A stretch of 64,000 bases of DNA from positions 1-64,000 of the forward strand of contig JACGCM010000376.1 in the NCBI GenBank assembly GCA_014058105.1, given 5' to 3'. Positions 11,759-21,248 of this stretch are shown here, piece after piece (within the stretch, counting starts at the first letter, position 1; each line of letters opens with the position of its first letter). The notes below the pieces were generated by a model, which was given only the letters and a program-made list of their open reading frames with translations, ran no database searches and was not told where the DNA came from. Both the position numbers and the translations under genes were made by a program. The DNA is from Kingdonia uniflora. Its lineage: Eukaryota; Streptophyta; Magnoliopsida; Ranunculales; Circaeasteraceae.

Positions 11759-11770
11759 ACTCTGATACCA
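11759..11770 (-). promoter_or_regulatory. Copia-1 primer binding site (tRNA-iMet)
   Basis: On the minus strand TGGTATCAGAGT, one base from the plant initiator-Met tRNA 3' complement, five bases inside the 5' LTR end. It fixes element polarity and the LTR boundary. Confidence 0.88.
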
Positions 11771-11775
11771 CTTAT

Positions 11776-12257
11776 TGAGCAGCGTTACGGAAGCCAAACT
11801 CCGATTCGACCCGATTAGATCACAAGCAAACTATAGGAATAAAGACAATCACAAGAGAACACACATTTAAGGTGGTTTGAGAAGTTGCATACGTCCACAC
11901 ATAAGAGGGAGAGAGAGAAAGAGAGAGTTTTATTCAAAGATCCCAGATTATAATCACAAACCAATTTGAGATTTTTTCTCAAGAAATTTCTCACACAAAG
12001 ATCTCACCAAGGGTTCTTAAGAAATTACCTAAGTCTCCTTTATATACTTAGGAGACTTATTATATCAACACGAATCAAGAGGCAAGACCAATGGTCGAAA
12101 CAATATCTAAGTATTTACATCCGGATGCAAATCCGGATCATAAGGCCATCCGGATTGCATCTAAATCTTACTGGTCTGATTTTAACAAGGTTAGGATAAA
12201 AATCTAGATTATAAGCTTATCACCCGACTTCCATCAGGATTCCTCTTTTACCCGACA
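11776..12257 (-). repeat. Copia-1 5' LTR
   Basis: Partner of 4889-5330. On the minus strand it runs from TGTCGGG to GCTGCTCA, followed at once by the primer binding site. It contains short repeats of CATCCGGAT-like sequence near 12118-12150 that the 3' LTR lacks, which explains its extra length. Confidence 0.88.
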
Positions 12258-12313
12258 TAATGGAAATCTGGATGGTTGTAACATAATAATAGCAAGTTTT
12301 CCATCTAAATTTC

Positions 12314-12639
12314 TCACATACTATGCAGTGGGGTAGAGGAATACATGGAAATGCTGCAAATAACTTCCTTGGCAACGATACCCCTTTCCATCCTTATATA
12401 TCCTTTCTCGCCCCAACTGGTACCCCACGAGTTTTTAACGAGTCAATATTTGGTTCCATCGCGACTAGTGCTATAACCAACTACAGTCATACCATGATCT
12501 AGGTCTGTTCCACATTCCCCGTTGAATACACCACTTGAATAAAACTGGAAGGCAGAGCCGCCAGCATCAATGGACGCAACAATTGGTTGGTTAGCAACGA
12601 CCTTCAATAAAGCTTTCTCGTACGATAAGGCAATGGTAC
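12314..12639 (-). pseudogene. Cysteine protease relic: C-terminal exon with His and Asn
   Basis: Reads [13 protein letters not shown], then [27 protein letters not shown] with the catalytic His, and KYWLVKNSWG with the catalytic Asn, followed by GYIRM. A one-base change near 12325 moves the normal TAG stop out of frame, so the frame runs on to TGA at 12314. The upstream edge is the junction with the LINE fragment. Confidence 0.92.
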
Positions 12640-13800
12640 TTTTACTACAAGATCTACATGGGAAAAAATAAGGCATAAAAAGGAAAAAGTTCACTGGTAT
12701 AGGATTATTTGGGATAAGGATAGTGTCCCCAAAGATTCCTTCATTGCTTAGTTGGCTGTATGAAATAAACTTAAGACTAGAGACATCTTGGTTAAGATTG
12801 GGAAGCTGGATCATCCATATTGCTCCTTTTGTAAAACAGAAGAAGAAAACAAAGATCACCTATTTTTTAAATGTTCATTTTCAAATAACTTGTAGGGAAG
12901 AGTTCTTAACAGTTTGGGATAATCTAAAACAATTGCAGGATGGGATGAAGAATTTAGATGGATTGTGAGCAAAGCCACATTAGATACAGCTAGAGGAAAG
13001 ATTCATAAAGTTGCCTTCAATGCCACTGTCTACCATATTTGGATAGAGCAAAATGCCATGCACTTCAAAAATGCATCCACAAGCTCTGAAATTCTTTATA
13101 AAAGAGTTTTCTTTAAAGCATCCTTTAAATGTAAGAGATCCAATCATAAATTATGGTACACAAATTCTTCTCATACCTATATTAGAGATTGGGGACTAAA
13201 CCCCATTATTAAACAGCCAAGGCAGATATAATGGATTCAATGGAAGCATAATATATATCAGAAGATAGCTTTCAATGTAGATGGTTGCTCCATGGATAGA
13301 AAAGCTTTGGGAGGTACCTTTAAACTTTATAATGGGATTCCTATTATAGCCTTCAACAGACTTGTCCTAGAAGATGTAGGGATTAGGAGCATTGAAACAA
13401 AATCTATATGTGAAGGATTTAGAGTTGTTGGTAGATTGGGCTTCAAAAGTTTATGTGTTCAGTCTGATTCAGAATTTGCGGTAAAAATTTTAAATGATGA
13501 TTGCAAGCAGCCCTGGTCACGTGCCACTGAGTTAAGAGATGTTAAGAAAATTATCTCAAGTATGGAAGACTGCCTAATTTTAAAAAAAGAAAGAGAAGGG
13601 AATAAGCCAGCAAACTACATCACCTCAGAGATGGAAATTACTGAAGATTATGTCTTCTTCCCTTGCAGCTTTCCCCCCTAACTTGTAAATCTTTGTATAA
13701 CGGATATCAACTTCAAAAGATATACTAGAATGCAATTTTTGTACAGGTAATAAATTTCTAGTGGGGGTCTGCCTCAACCCCAGCTTCCTCTTAAAAAAAA
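12640..13800 (+). mobile_element. 5'-truncated LINE (L1-type) with RNase H, poly(A)-tailed
   Basis: Plus-strand non-LTR retrotransposon tail inserted antisense into the protease gene. With frameshifts it reads the zinc-binding end of plant LINE reverse transcriptase ([18 protein letters not shown], then [18 protein letters not shown]), a linker KVAFNATVYHIWIEQNA, and a plant LINE RNase H from 13273 (FNVDGCS, SDSEFAVKIL, KKEREGNKPANYI). It ends in a short oligo(A) (13793-13800) next to protease coding sequence. The RNase H section is still open for 129 codons, while the upstream part has stops. The 5' junction and target-site duplication are not clear: GGGTATAAC on the right has no exact partner on the left. 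Confidence 0.85.
13292..13681 (+). pseudogene. LINE RNase H domain (open 129-codon remnant)
   Basis: C-terminal RNase H of the LINE, which in plant L1 elements degrades RNA of the DNA-RNA hybrid during target-primed reverse transcription. The first metal-binding Asp lies in VDGCS just before the ORF start, Glu in IETKSICEG, Asp in VQSDSEF, and a final KKEREGNKPANY block matches the REaN-AD region, though the usual final Asp is replaced (PANYITSE). It terminates about 110 bp before the oligo(A). Separated from the reverse transcriptase part by in-frame stops, so only a fragment. Confidence 0.75.
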
Positions 13801-14082
13801 GGGTATAACTTCATAACCAGTGATTTTAGCTGTAGGCGATGATGTTTTTTGGCATCGCATGTTCCATCAGCTGCTGTGTAGGGGTAGTGAATATTAGTCG
13901 CGAGACTTTTGTTGCATTGGATGAATTGAAAAGCACCCTCCATTTTGCCTCCACTACAATCTTGATCCACACCACTTGTATCACAATTTACAAGTTCCTG
14001 TTCAGACAACGATATTAATTTGCCAGTTATGAGTTGAGCGATGCCTTGGTTGCCCTCAAGGCTGAAAACGCCCAACACGATC
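13801..14082 (-). pseudogene. Cysteine protease relic: catalytic-Cys exon
   Basis: Begins at a TATAG acceptor with GSCWAFSA, holding the active-site Cys (14075-14077). One frameshift follows, after which ITGKLISLSEQELVNCDTSG, a CSGG-like block and YPYTAADGTCDAKK match the family. It is cut at 13801 by the LINE poly(A) end. Confidence 0.92.
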
Positions 14083-14162
14083 CTATATGCAGTAATTTAA
14101 TGATGTTAGCAAAAAATAAATTTGCCCAGAAAGTAAAATACGATTTTTTCGTTCTCACTTAC

Positions 14163-14374
14163 CTCATTGGCCTTTGTCCTTGATGGGTGTAATAACACCT
14201 TTCTCTCTCAAATCCAAGATGGATGGAATTGCAATAACATTTTCATACTTAAACGACATTAAAAAGGTCTTTGGGCAAGGGCGATTTTTATACCCATTAC
14301 GAGATGCTACAAACTCCTTATTTGATTTGGTCAACAAATTCGTTAATACTCAACTTGTACGGTCTGGTCCTCTC
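14163..14374 (-). pseudogene. Cysteine protease relic: pro-domain end and mature N-terminus
   Basis: Frame-corrected words KLSINEFVDQ, NKEFVASRNGYK and IPSILDLREKGVITPIKDKG cover the inhibitor-I29 pro-region end and the mature enzyme start. The donor GTAAGT follows CAATGAG. The TGA (14164-14166) replaces the conserved Cys of GQCGSC. The upstream end is the CTCTC target site of Copia-2. Confidence 0.9.
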
Positions 14375-15153
14375 TATTTAGGTATGAACTCAAATTATGT
14401 TCGAGGTCATTTTGGTTTGAGTTATTTCAGTTCAAGGATTGAAGTCGGATTGAAACGGATTGAAAATGAGATTTTTAATGTTCAGATTCGAACTAGTTAA
14501 GTTACCTGAAGATTTAAGCTGGTTAAGTTATCAGAAGTTCGAGCTGGCTAAGTTACCTAGAGACTCAAACTGGTTCTGTTCGAGTAGCTGAAGTTAAACT
14601 CAAAGTAGGTCGAAGTCATTCGAACAAAAATGAAGCTCGTTCGAACGAGTTGTCAAATTTTGCGTTTGGAATTTAAAGACCGACGAAGTCATTCGAACGA
14701 AATTGGATTTTGTTCGAACGACATGTATATTTTAAGGGCTGAAACCTTTAATCGCTAGAGTCGTTCGAACGAGTTGCGCTAGGTTGCCTTGGGGAGTTTT
14801 TCAGAGACGCTGAGTTTGCCTCGAGATCCGTTCTACTTATATTTAGTCCTCTAGTATATAAAGATGACTTTGGTTATTTGTTATCCTATCTTATCTCTAT
14901 TAGTTTAATTCTAGAGACCTAAAATTTGAGAGACTCCATTAAAGCTTGAGAAGCTTGGAGAGATCGTGTGTAACCTGTTTGATCTTTGATTGGTGAATTA
15001 TTCGTACGGGGAGTGGTTTTCATCCGTAAGGGTTTTCCACTTCCCTCCTTCGGGTAAATTGTTCTGTTCTTGCTTTCGTATAATTTTTTATTGGCATTTT
15101 TGTTTATCGCTCTTGGGGCAAGGGATTGGGATTAGCTACCCTAATTCCTAACA
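14375..15153 (+). repeat. Copia-2 5' LTR
   Basis: 779 bp, the same length as the right copy. It carries short repeats of the type CTGGTTAAGTTACCT (14495-14580), TTCGAACGA palindromes at 14638 and 14762 with degraded copies between them, and a TATA box (TATATAAAG at 14855-14863). The end CCTAACA abuts the primer binding site. Confidence 0.93.
14855..14863 (+). promoter_or_regulatory. Copia-2 LTR TATA box
   Basis: TATATAAAG, conserved at 19217-19225 in the other LTR and placed about 80 bp downstream of the last CGTTCGAACGA palindrome. It marks the likely U3/R region. Confidence 0.7.
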
Positions 15154-15155
15154 AC

Positions 15156-15167
15156 TGGTATCAGAGC
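15156..15167 (+). promoter_or_regulatory. Copia-2 primer binding site (tRNA-iMet)
   Basis: TGGTATCAGAGC is an exact match to the usual plant copia primer binding site, two bases after the LTR end. Confidence 0.95.
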
Positions 15168-15194
15168 AAGGTTAGGGCTTGTGTGATTAGAGCG

Positions 15195-15780
15195 ATGGCC
15201 GATATGGAGAAATTATAAATCGATGAATTTAATGGATTGAACTTTGGGATTTGGAAGATGCAAGTAGAGGAATTTTTATATGGGGAGGATTGTGATTTTA
15301 TTCTAGGAGGGATTTCGATGAAGCCGACCGATATGGATCATTTGGAGTGGGAGATTCTAGATCAAGATGCTCTAGGTAAAGTTCGTTCAGCACTATCAAA
15401 TTTTATTTCTTCTAAATTGCCTAAAGTGAATTCCGTGTTAGAAATGATGGATAAACTATCAAGGATGTTTGAATCAACTTCGAGTAATTTAAATTCTCAG
15501 AAGTATGTTACGAGTGTTTCAAATTCTTGTAAGCGGGTTACTTTCAGCAACGTAGTAGAAGTCTTTGGTGATGATTCTCGCGTAATACCTCTTGGAGCTT
15601 CATTGTTAACATCGGGTAATTACTCGAATATTGAAGTTAAAGGAAATAGAGTTTCACATATGGAGAATAGAAGCAAAAGGCGCATAAATGCATAAAATTG
15701 CAATCAACAAGATATTTGTTGGAATTACGGTAAAGTGGGTCATAAGAATGAAGATTGTAGATCGACATAGAAGAGAAGAT
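15195..15780 (+). pseudogene. Copia-2 gag
   Basis: Starts ATGGCCGATATGGAG at 15195, has a TAA after seven codons, then reads FNGLNFGIWKMQVEEFLYGE and DALGKVRSALSNF, the N-terminal Gag block of Tork/Tnt1 elements. A zinc-knuckle relic near 15718-15770 reads ICWNYGKVGHKNEDC, with the second Cys changed to Tyr. Compared with the family the middle of Gag is shortened by roughly half, so a deletion is likely. The main surviving frame is 152 codons. Confidence 0.8.
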
Positions 15781-18600
15781 CTGTAAATAGACATTCGATG
15801 ACTTTCTCCAGGGAAGGTATAAATTCTGATAGTGTCTCCAATCTTATTTCTAATGATTTGGTTGATATGACTTGTGATATTCAGGACAAACTGTGTAATG
15901 TGATTCATGGTACTTGGGATAAGTCATGGTGGTTGTCTTATGGTGTTTATAAAAAGTCGAGGTTAGTCTTGGATGCTCCATTAGAAATTACGACGGGTAA
16001 ATGCAAACTGTCTAGCTATGATGAGTGTTATCATATAGTAGATAATAGAGATGTTCGAATTGCATTAATAAATGATAATTTGTTAAGTTTGGACATGATG
16101 TAATGTGTTTAGTATGGTTAGAGATATGTTTTCAAGCCAACTATCGGACTTGGGTCTTTTGGCTACCTTTGGCGATGATGTTTTTGCAATCATGAAGGAT
16201 GTTACTATTTTAGCTTGGGACAAAAGACAAGATGCGTACTTAGGGACATGTAACGCTAATGATGAGATTATTGGTGTTGTTACTTCGATGGTGAACTCTA
16301 GAACATGGCATGAGAAACTTGGTCACGTGAGTATTTGGATGAAAATATTGTTCTCGAGGAGAATACTTGACAAGTTAAAATTGAAAGATTTGTTCTTTTG
16401 TGAAGACGTTGTCTTGGTGAAGCAAAATAAAATTGGGCTTCCTAGAAAGAGAACAAAATAGAATATGGGATCGAATAACTTATATGATGATTTATGGGAA
16501 CCGACTAGAGTTAGTTCCAATGGGGGATTTCATGGTTTTATTGTTTTCATTGGTGATTCCATACGAGAGCTTGGTGTACGTTTCTTGATGAATAAAACGG
16601 ATTGGTTTAATGTCTTCGCTAGATGGAAAGCTTGGGCTGAGATTGAGATGGGTTTAATATTGAGGTATCTTGGGTTTAACGGTGAAGGTAACTAATTTTG
16701 TTGTGACGAGTTTATTATAGATAAAACATCTATTGGGATTGAAAGGCTTGAGAAGATCCTAATAATACTATAAGAGTTTGGAATGGCTGAAAGTGTGGTC
16801 CGTGAGATTACTAAAAGGGCGCAAAGTATGCAATATTTCATCGAGTTATCAAAGCAATTTTGGGCAGATTCGGTAGTTTCGGTGGTTGATAAAGTCTTGG
16901 TATGCATTGAATCTTGGACTATTAAAAGAAATTACTTGGACGAAAAATGAGGTAATCATTTATACTTCTTTTGTCTATTCTAGTAGTAGATCATTACTAG
17001 ATTATATGTCTAGTTTGTGCATGTTCATTGGATATGTTTGTGTTGATTTTGGTGACCGATCTTGTGATGCGAGGAATCAGAAAATTATCTATCTTATTGA
17101 TGTGATATCCAATGATGATCTCTTTTGCAAAGACATGGATAAGTGGACCGGAAAAGTAGTTTTATCGGGGTCATGTGATTATGAAAAAATCTTTACAGAG
17201 ATAGTGTTGGGACCATTGGTTGAAAAGGTCCAACGAGAACCGTATACTCCTCCGATTGTAATAAAAAGAAGAACCAAGGATTCGAGACATGCAGTCTGTT
17301 ATCATTACTCTCGATATTGTTTGTGGCTAGCCGGTATTGGTGATGACTACAATGTAACTTTACAAGGTGAGGTCATGGGCAAGTGGGAGCTTGTCATGGA
17401 TGATGATAATGAGATGGGCTCTCAATCTTCATATCGGGAATAGGATGTAATCCTATAGTCGATGGTAAAATACTTTACTTCACAAGTTGGTTTACAAGTT
17501 AAACGAGAACAAGTTTATTCAAGCGGTTCAGGGTAAAACTTGTGGTAAAGTACTTTCAAGAAGAAACAGGTGTTTATGTCAAGATGTATTTTTTGGTTCA
17601 CTGGTTATGAAGCTAGTTGTATTGTGGTGACTTTATTTTTTTCGGATTGAGTAATTCTTGATACAAAATAAAAATTCTTTATGATTGATCTTATTGAAGA
17701 TGGGTATGTAAGTTAGCTACATGGATACATAGTTACTGGGTAAAGTTACATTATGGAGGCTCATACATGAGAGCTTCATATGCGAATTCGAGATATACAC
17801 CAAAACGATGGGGATCGATGTTAGATATGTTTATATCATTGGTAATTTTTTTTTAAATACTATAGAGACCATTATTGATGTTATGAGTTTTAAGAACTCA
17901 TGGATCATCCGTTCTTAGAGTATGGATGATATGATAGTTGCATATGCAAGTTCTAGCATGGGTAAGATTGAAGAATCGTGGAAACGGTTATCTCAATAAA
18001 GGGTTAGACCAATAGATTGGCTAATTCTTAGCATATGGTATAGTACAACTGGAAGAATGTGAAGTAAAAACTGTTATTGCCATAGTATATTAAGACTGGT
18101 TGGAGTGTTATTTGGTAGCGCACCATTTATCGTTATTTCGGGCTTGAGACACGTGTTTGTTTGGCTATGAAATACGATATGAGTCTAGACGAGGTATGCC
18201 TAAACTCATTAATGATTTGTTTGCTAATGTATGTCATTGTTTATATGAGACCAGAGTTTTCTCATAAAGTGGGAGTTGTGAGACGTTGATAATAAATATT
18301 ATGTATTCGAAGAAGACTCGGTGGTAGCTCATAGCTATTAAGTAATTCTTGTTCGGCTTACAGGGTTGTGTTCACTTATGATGGCGAAGTACGTCAGTGA
18401 CATGGAAAGGGCTACAGATTTGTGGTGTTATACCGAAATAACTTGGGTATCGAGATGACAATTGTTAATTGCATCATTGATTGCAAATACATAAGTACAG
18501 TGTGGTACGGTAGCTTTTGGCGTAAGGAGTTTTGTTTGACACAGTTACAAGTATAGTTACTTTGAAGATGGGTAAAGTTACGGGAACCTCACATTTCAAA
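15781..18600 (+). pseudogene. Copia-2 pol, extensively decayed
   Basis: Recognisable words appear in copia order. A pre-integrase/integrase zinc region at 16270-16460 reads SRTWHEKLGHVS, then FCEDVVLVKQNKIG and PRKRTK. An integrase core start near 16480 (DLWEPTRVSSNGG) is followed by FHGFIVFIGDS. The integrase-to-reverse-transcriptase linker lies at about 17030-17440 (VDFGDRSCDARNQKIIYL), and GKWELVMDDDNE leads towards reverse transcriptase. Beyond 17450 no reverse transcriptase motif such as YVDD can be found and stops are dense. The usual catalytic Asp of the integrase start (HTDLWGP) is lost in DDLWEP-like sequence. The protease block is not readable. Confidence 0.7.
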
Positions 18601-18736
18601 TTTCAAGTGGGAGATTTGTTGAAGATTATGAAATTTTGTAAGGTGGTCTTCATGGTGTTGAAGGTTTGGGTAATGCGAGCAATTCATTTGGAGATCTGGA
18701 GATAGGTTATGGTAGATTCGATTTCAAGTTGGAGAT

Positions 18737-19515
18737 TGTTAAGGTATGAACTCGAATTATGTTCGAGGCCATTTTGGATCGAGTTATTCCAGTTCAAGGA
18801 TTGAAGTTGGATTGAAACGGATTGAAAATAAGATATTTAATATTCAGATTTGAACTGGCCAAGTTACTTGAAGATTCGAGCTGGTTAAGTCACCTAAAGT
18901 TTGAGCTGGTTAAGTTACCTAGAGACTCGAACTAGTTCTGTTCGAGTAGTTGAAGTTGAACTCAAAGTAGGTCGAAGTCGTTTAAACGAAAATAGAGCTC
19001 GTTCGAACGAGTTGTCTAATTTTGCGTTTGAAATTTGAAGACCGAACAAGTCGTTTGAATGAGATTGGATTTCGCTCGAACGACATGTATGTTTATAGGG
19101 CTGGAACCTTTAATCGTTAGAGTCGTTCAAATGGGTTGCGCTAGGTTGCCTTGGGGAGTTCTTCTAAGACGTTGAGTTTGCCTCGAGATCCGTTCTACTT
19201 GTATTTAGTCCTCTAGTATATAAAGAGGACTTTGGTTATTTGTTAGCCAATCTTTTATCTGTGAGCTTAATTCTAGAGACCTAGAATTTGAGAGAATCTA
19301 TTAAAGTTTGAGAAGTTTGGAGAGATCATGTGTAACCTGTTTGATCTTTGATTAGTGAATTGTTCGTACGGGGAGTGGTTTTTATCCGTAAGGATTTTCC
19401 ACTTCCCTCCTTCGGGTAAATCGTTGTGTTCTTGCTTTCGTATAATTTTATATTGGCGTTTCCACTTATCGTTCTTGGGGTGAGGGATTGGGATTAGCTA
19501 CCCAAATTCCTAATA
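18737..19515 (+). repeat. Copia-2 3' LTR
   Basis: Starts TGTTAAGG after a purine-rich GTTGGAGAT tract, and ends CCTAATA at the CTCTC duplication. It parallels the 5' LTR base for base in length, with scattered substitutions that also break two of the TTCGAACGA palindromes. Confidence 0.93.
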
Positions 19516-19520
19516 CTCTC

Positions 19521-19742
19521 TTTATTAAAAAAGTTTATGAACTCTGAGTTTGCCTTGAATATGTAGAATCGTTTCTCTTTCTTACCTAAATCAGTATCTA
19601 CTTTCCCATAACGGGTCATCCACTGTTCGTGAGTCTTAATCATGGATGATTCATACAATGTACGCGACATCGCTTGAGAAACCCAGATACCCAATACAAA
19701 TAAAGCCACAAACATGAACTATAATTGGGTTAATGAAGCCAT
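19521..19742 (-). pseudogene. Cysteine protease relic: signal peptide and pro-domain start
   Basis: Reads MASLTQL, a TAG stop, then a hydrophobic VALFVLGIWVSQAMS signal peptide, SMIKTHEQWMTRYGKV (the start of the I29 inhibitor domain) and KEKRFYIFKANSEFINFFNK. The start is chosen at 19742 because the signal peptide and ERFNIN-type pro-domain align with the family there. The frame ends exactly at the Copia-2 insertion site. Confidence 0.9.
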
Positions 19743-20396
19743 AATGTAATCCTGTAAGTATTAGGAGATGGGAATGGTGGAATTGGATAGCTAAGCATAT
19801 TTTCAACCTATATTACTTGAAAGTGAAGCGAGTACGGAAAACGATACGGAAAACAGAAATGGAAACGTCCATTATTTTTCTTACGTGATTCGTGGAACGG
19901 GAAAGAGTACTGGTATGATGCGACAAACGAAGCGTACTCTAAAATGAAGTTGTACTCCCCCCACACAAAAAAAATCATTGTTAGTGGAACACAGTTTTTT
20001 CTGGTCGTTCCTTATAAACAATACAGTGAACACATTCTTTTAAAAAACAACACCCATTTTGTCTGTTGCATATGCCCATAAGATTGGGTAAAGTAAACCC
20101 AACTTGCAAATAAACAAACCAAACATGGCCTTAGTTTTCCCCATTAAAGCCATTCTTTCTTCCTATTTTGAAGCTTTCTATAATGTTGGATTAATCAATC
20201 TTGAGAAGGAAGAAAGTTAAGGATATGAGGAAAGGAAATTATATATAAAATTTGGTTGTTCTCTTTATTCCCTTCTTTTCATTGTATGTAAAATTCTATG
20301 TCTCTCTGTCATTTGTTGTAAGCATCAAAGCCTTCTCTATTTTGATTGTCACGAACCCCGTAACATAGTTTTTGACCATGCAGTGTTCTTAGCTTA
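19743..20396. other. Former upstream region of the protease gene, no gene seen
   Basis: No coding family recognised. The part next to 19742 would have been the promoter and 5' leader of the minus-strand protease. No clear TATA box was picked. The right part is interrupted by Copia-3, and its continuation is at 30795. Confidence 0.5.
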
Positions 20397-20401
20397 TTAT
20401 A

Positions 20402-20698
20402 TGTTACTCAATTTGCATGAACAAACAAAACCACTTAAGGAGATGATCAAGTATAGTGTATACAAGGAAGTTGGGATATATAGAGCATAGCTGACTCTTC
20501 ACCAAGAGTCAGACCTTAAGGTGCGTCTGTTGGAGACAACCCAACTCACACCTCAAACCGAAAGAAGTGACTAAGTGTTCCAAGGAATCCTCATGAGCCC
20601 ATGGCCCCAAGTCTTAATAATAGACTTATAATAATAAGTGGGTTCCTAAGTCGAGCAAGCCCATGGTTAGCCCATGCACCCAAGCTAGTTTGTACACA
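20402..20698 (-). repeat. Copia-3 outer 3' LTR, truncated
   Basis: Retains the LTR end and a middle block, but has lost about 420 bp: a short deletion near 20460, and a larger one that fuses GCTAGTTTGTACACA directly to internal sequence (AATACTTTTCC). That larger deletion removed the LTR start and polypurine tract. ACACA-type microhomology occurs at the fusion. Confidence 0.82.
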
Positions 20699-21248
20699 AT
20701 ACTTTTCCAAACGCAATCGGCTCTCACAGTTGAGTTTAATTCGGCCTTGAACAAACCCTGGATTCATGAGTGCTTTTAGAAAATTTTACCCTAAGAAATT
20801 CTCATAGAAGCGGCCCTACCTCACACTCACATAGGTGATCGCCTATGAAGAGTAACCTGTCGTACCCCACTTATAAATACAAGGTACTGGAATCATTAAA
20901 AGTTCGGAGAACTTACCCTAAAATTACAACAGGTTGCATTGCTCACATCATGAAATGGGCAGAAGTTAAGATCTCCTTAGTGCTCATGTTGAGTAACTCA
21001 CAACTAGTTATCCTATTGAACCATGATCATGAGATCTCTAATCAACTAGGTTAGGTTTCTGCTAAGGTTAACTCGTAATTAAAGGCTTTAAGCTCATTCC
21101 CCTCGATGTAGAAAATACTTACATTTTTGCTAACTCTTTTGTAAATAAAACTGCTAGGTTGTCACTTGACTTCTGGCTTCACAAAGTCAATGGATATAAC
21201 TCCACTTGTACGTAATTTTTTGACAGTATTATGTCTACGACGTATATG

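Larger units (their letters stand above)
4889..12257 (-). mobile_element. Copia-1: Tork/Tnt1-like LTR retrotransposon, defective
   Basis: Complete-length but dead Ty1/copia element read on the minus strand. It has two related LTRs (442 and 482 bp), an initiator-tRNA-Met primer binding site next to the 5' LTR, and gag then pol in the copia order protease, integrase, reverse transcriptase. The Gag start and the linker with reverse transcriptase motif GKKAIGGKWVYK are typical of the Tnt1/Tork lineage. Every domain carries stops or frameshifts. The reverse transcriptase is split by a later solo LTR, and its 3' half and the RNase H are missing, with a degenerate tandem array in their place. The LTRs start TGTCGGG and end in TCA. 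Flanking 5-mers (ATTGT and TAATG) do not match, so no target-site duplication is claimed. Confidence 0.9.
14375..19515 (+). mobile_element. Copia-2: Tork-like LTR retrotransposon inserted in protease exon 1
   Basis: 5141-bp element with two 779-bp LTRs, tRNA-iMet primer binding site, gag, badly decayed pol and polypurine tract, flanked by exact CTCTC duplications (14370-14374 and 19516-19520). Removing it rejoins protease coding sequence from NKE to the KLSINEFVDQ segment. Terminal dinucleotides have decayed in opposite ways: the left LTR starts TA instead of TG, and the right LTR ends TA instead of CA. Reverse transcriptase and RNase H are barely readable, while the LTRs remain close to each other, so pol may have been defective before insertion. 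Confidence 0.93.
12314..19742 (-). pseudogene. SAG12-like papain-family cysteine protease pseudogene (C1A), split by three insertions
   Basis: Secreted/vacuolar papain-type endopeptidase of the senescence-associated SAG12 group. Four coding pieces can be joined on the minus strand: N-terminus (19742-19521), pro-domain to mature start (14374-14163), catalytic Cys exon (14082-13801) and catalytic His/Asn exon (12639-12314). Copia-2 splits exon 1, a LINE fragment splits the region between the last two pieces, and a normal 80-bp GT-AG intron lies at 14083-14162. The catalytic triad codons survive (Cys 14075-14077, His 12494-12496, Asn 12431-12433), but the protein cannot be made: TAG at codon 8, a frameshift at the Copia-2 site, a TGA at 14164-14166 in place of the Cys two residues before the active-site Cys, and later frameshifts. 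Copia-1 lies about 60 bp past its 3' end. Confidence 0.92.
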
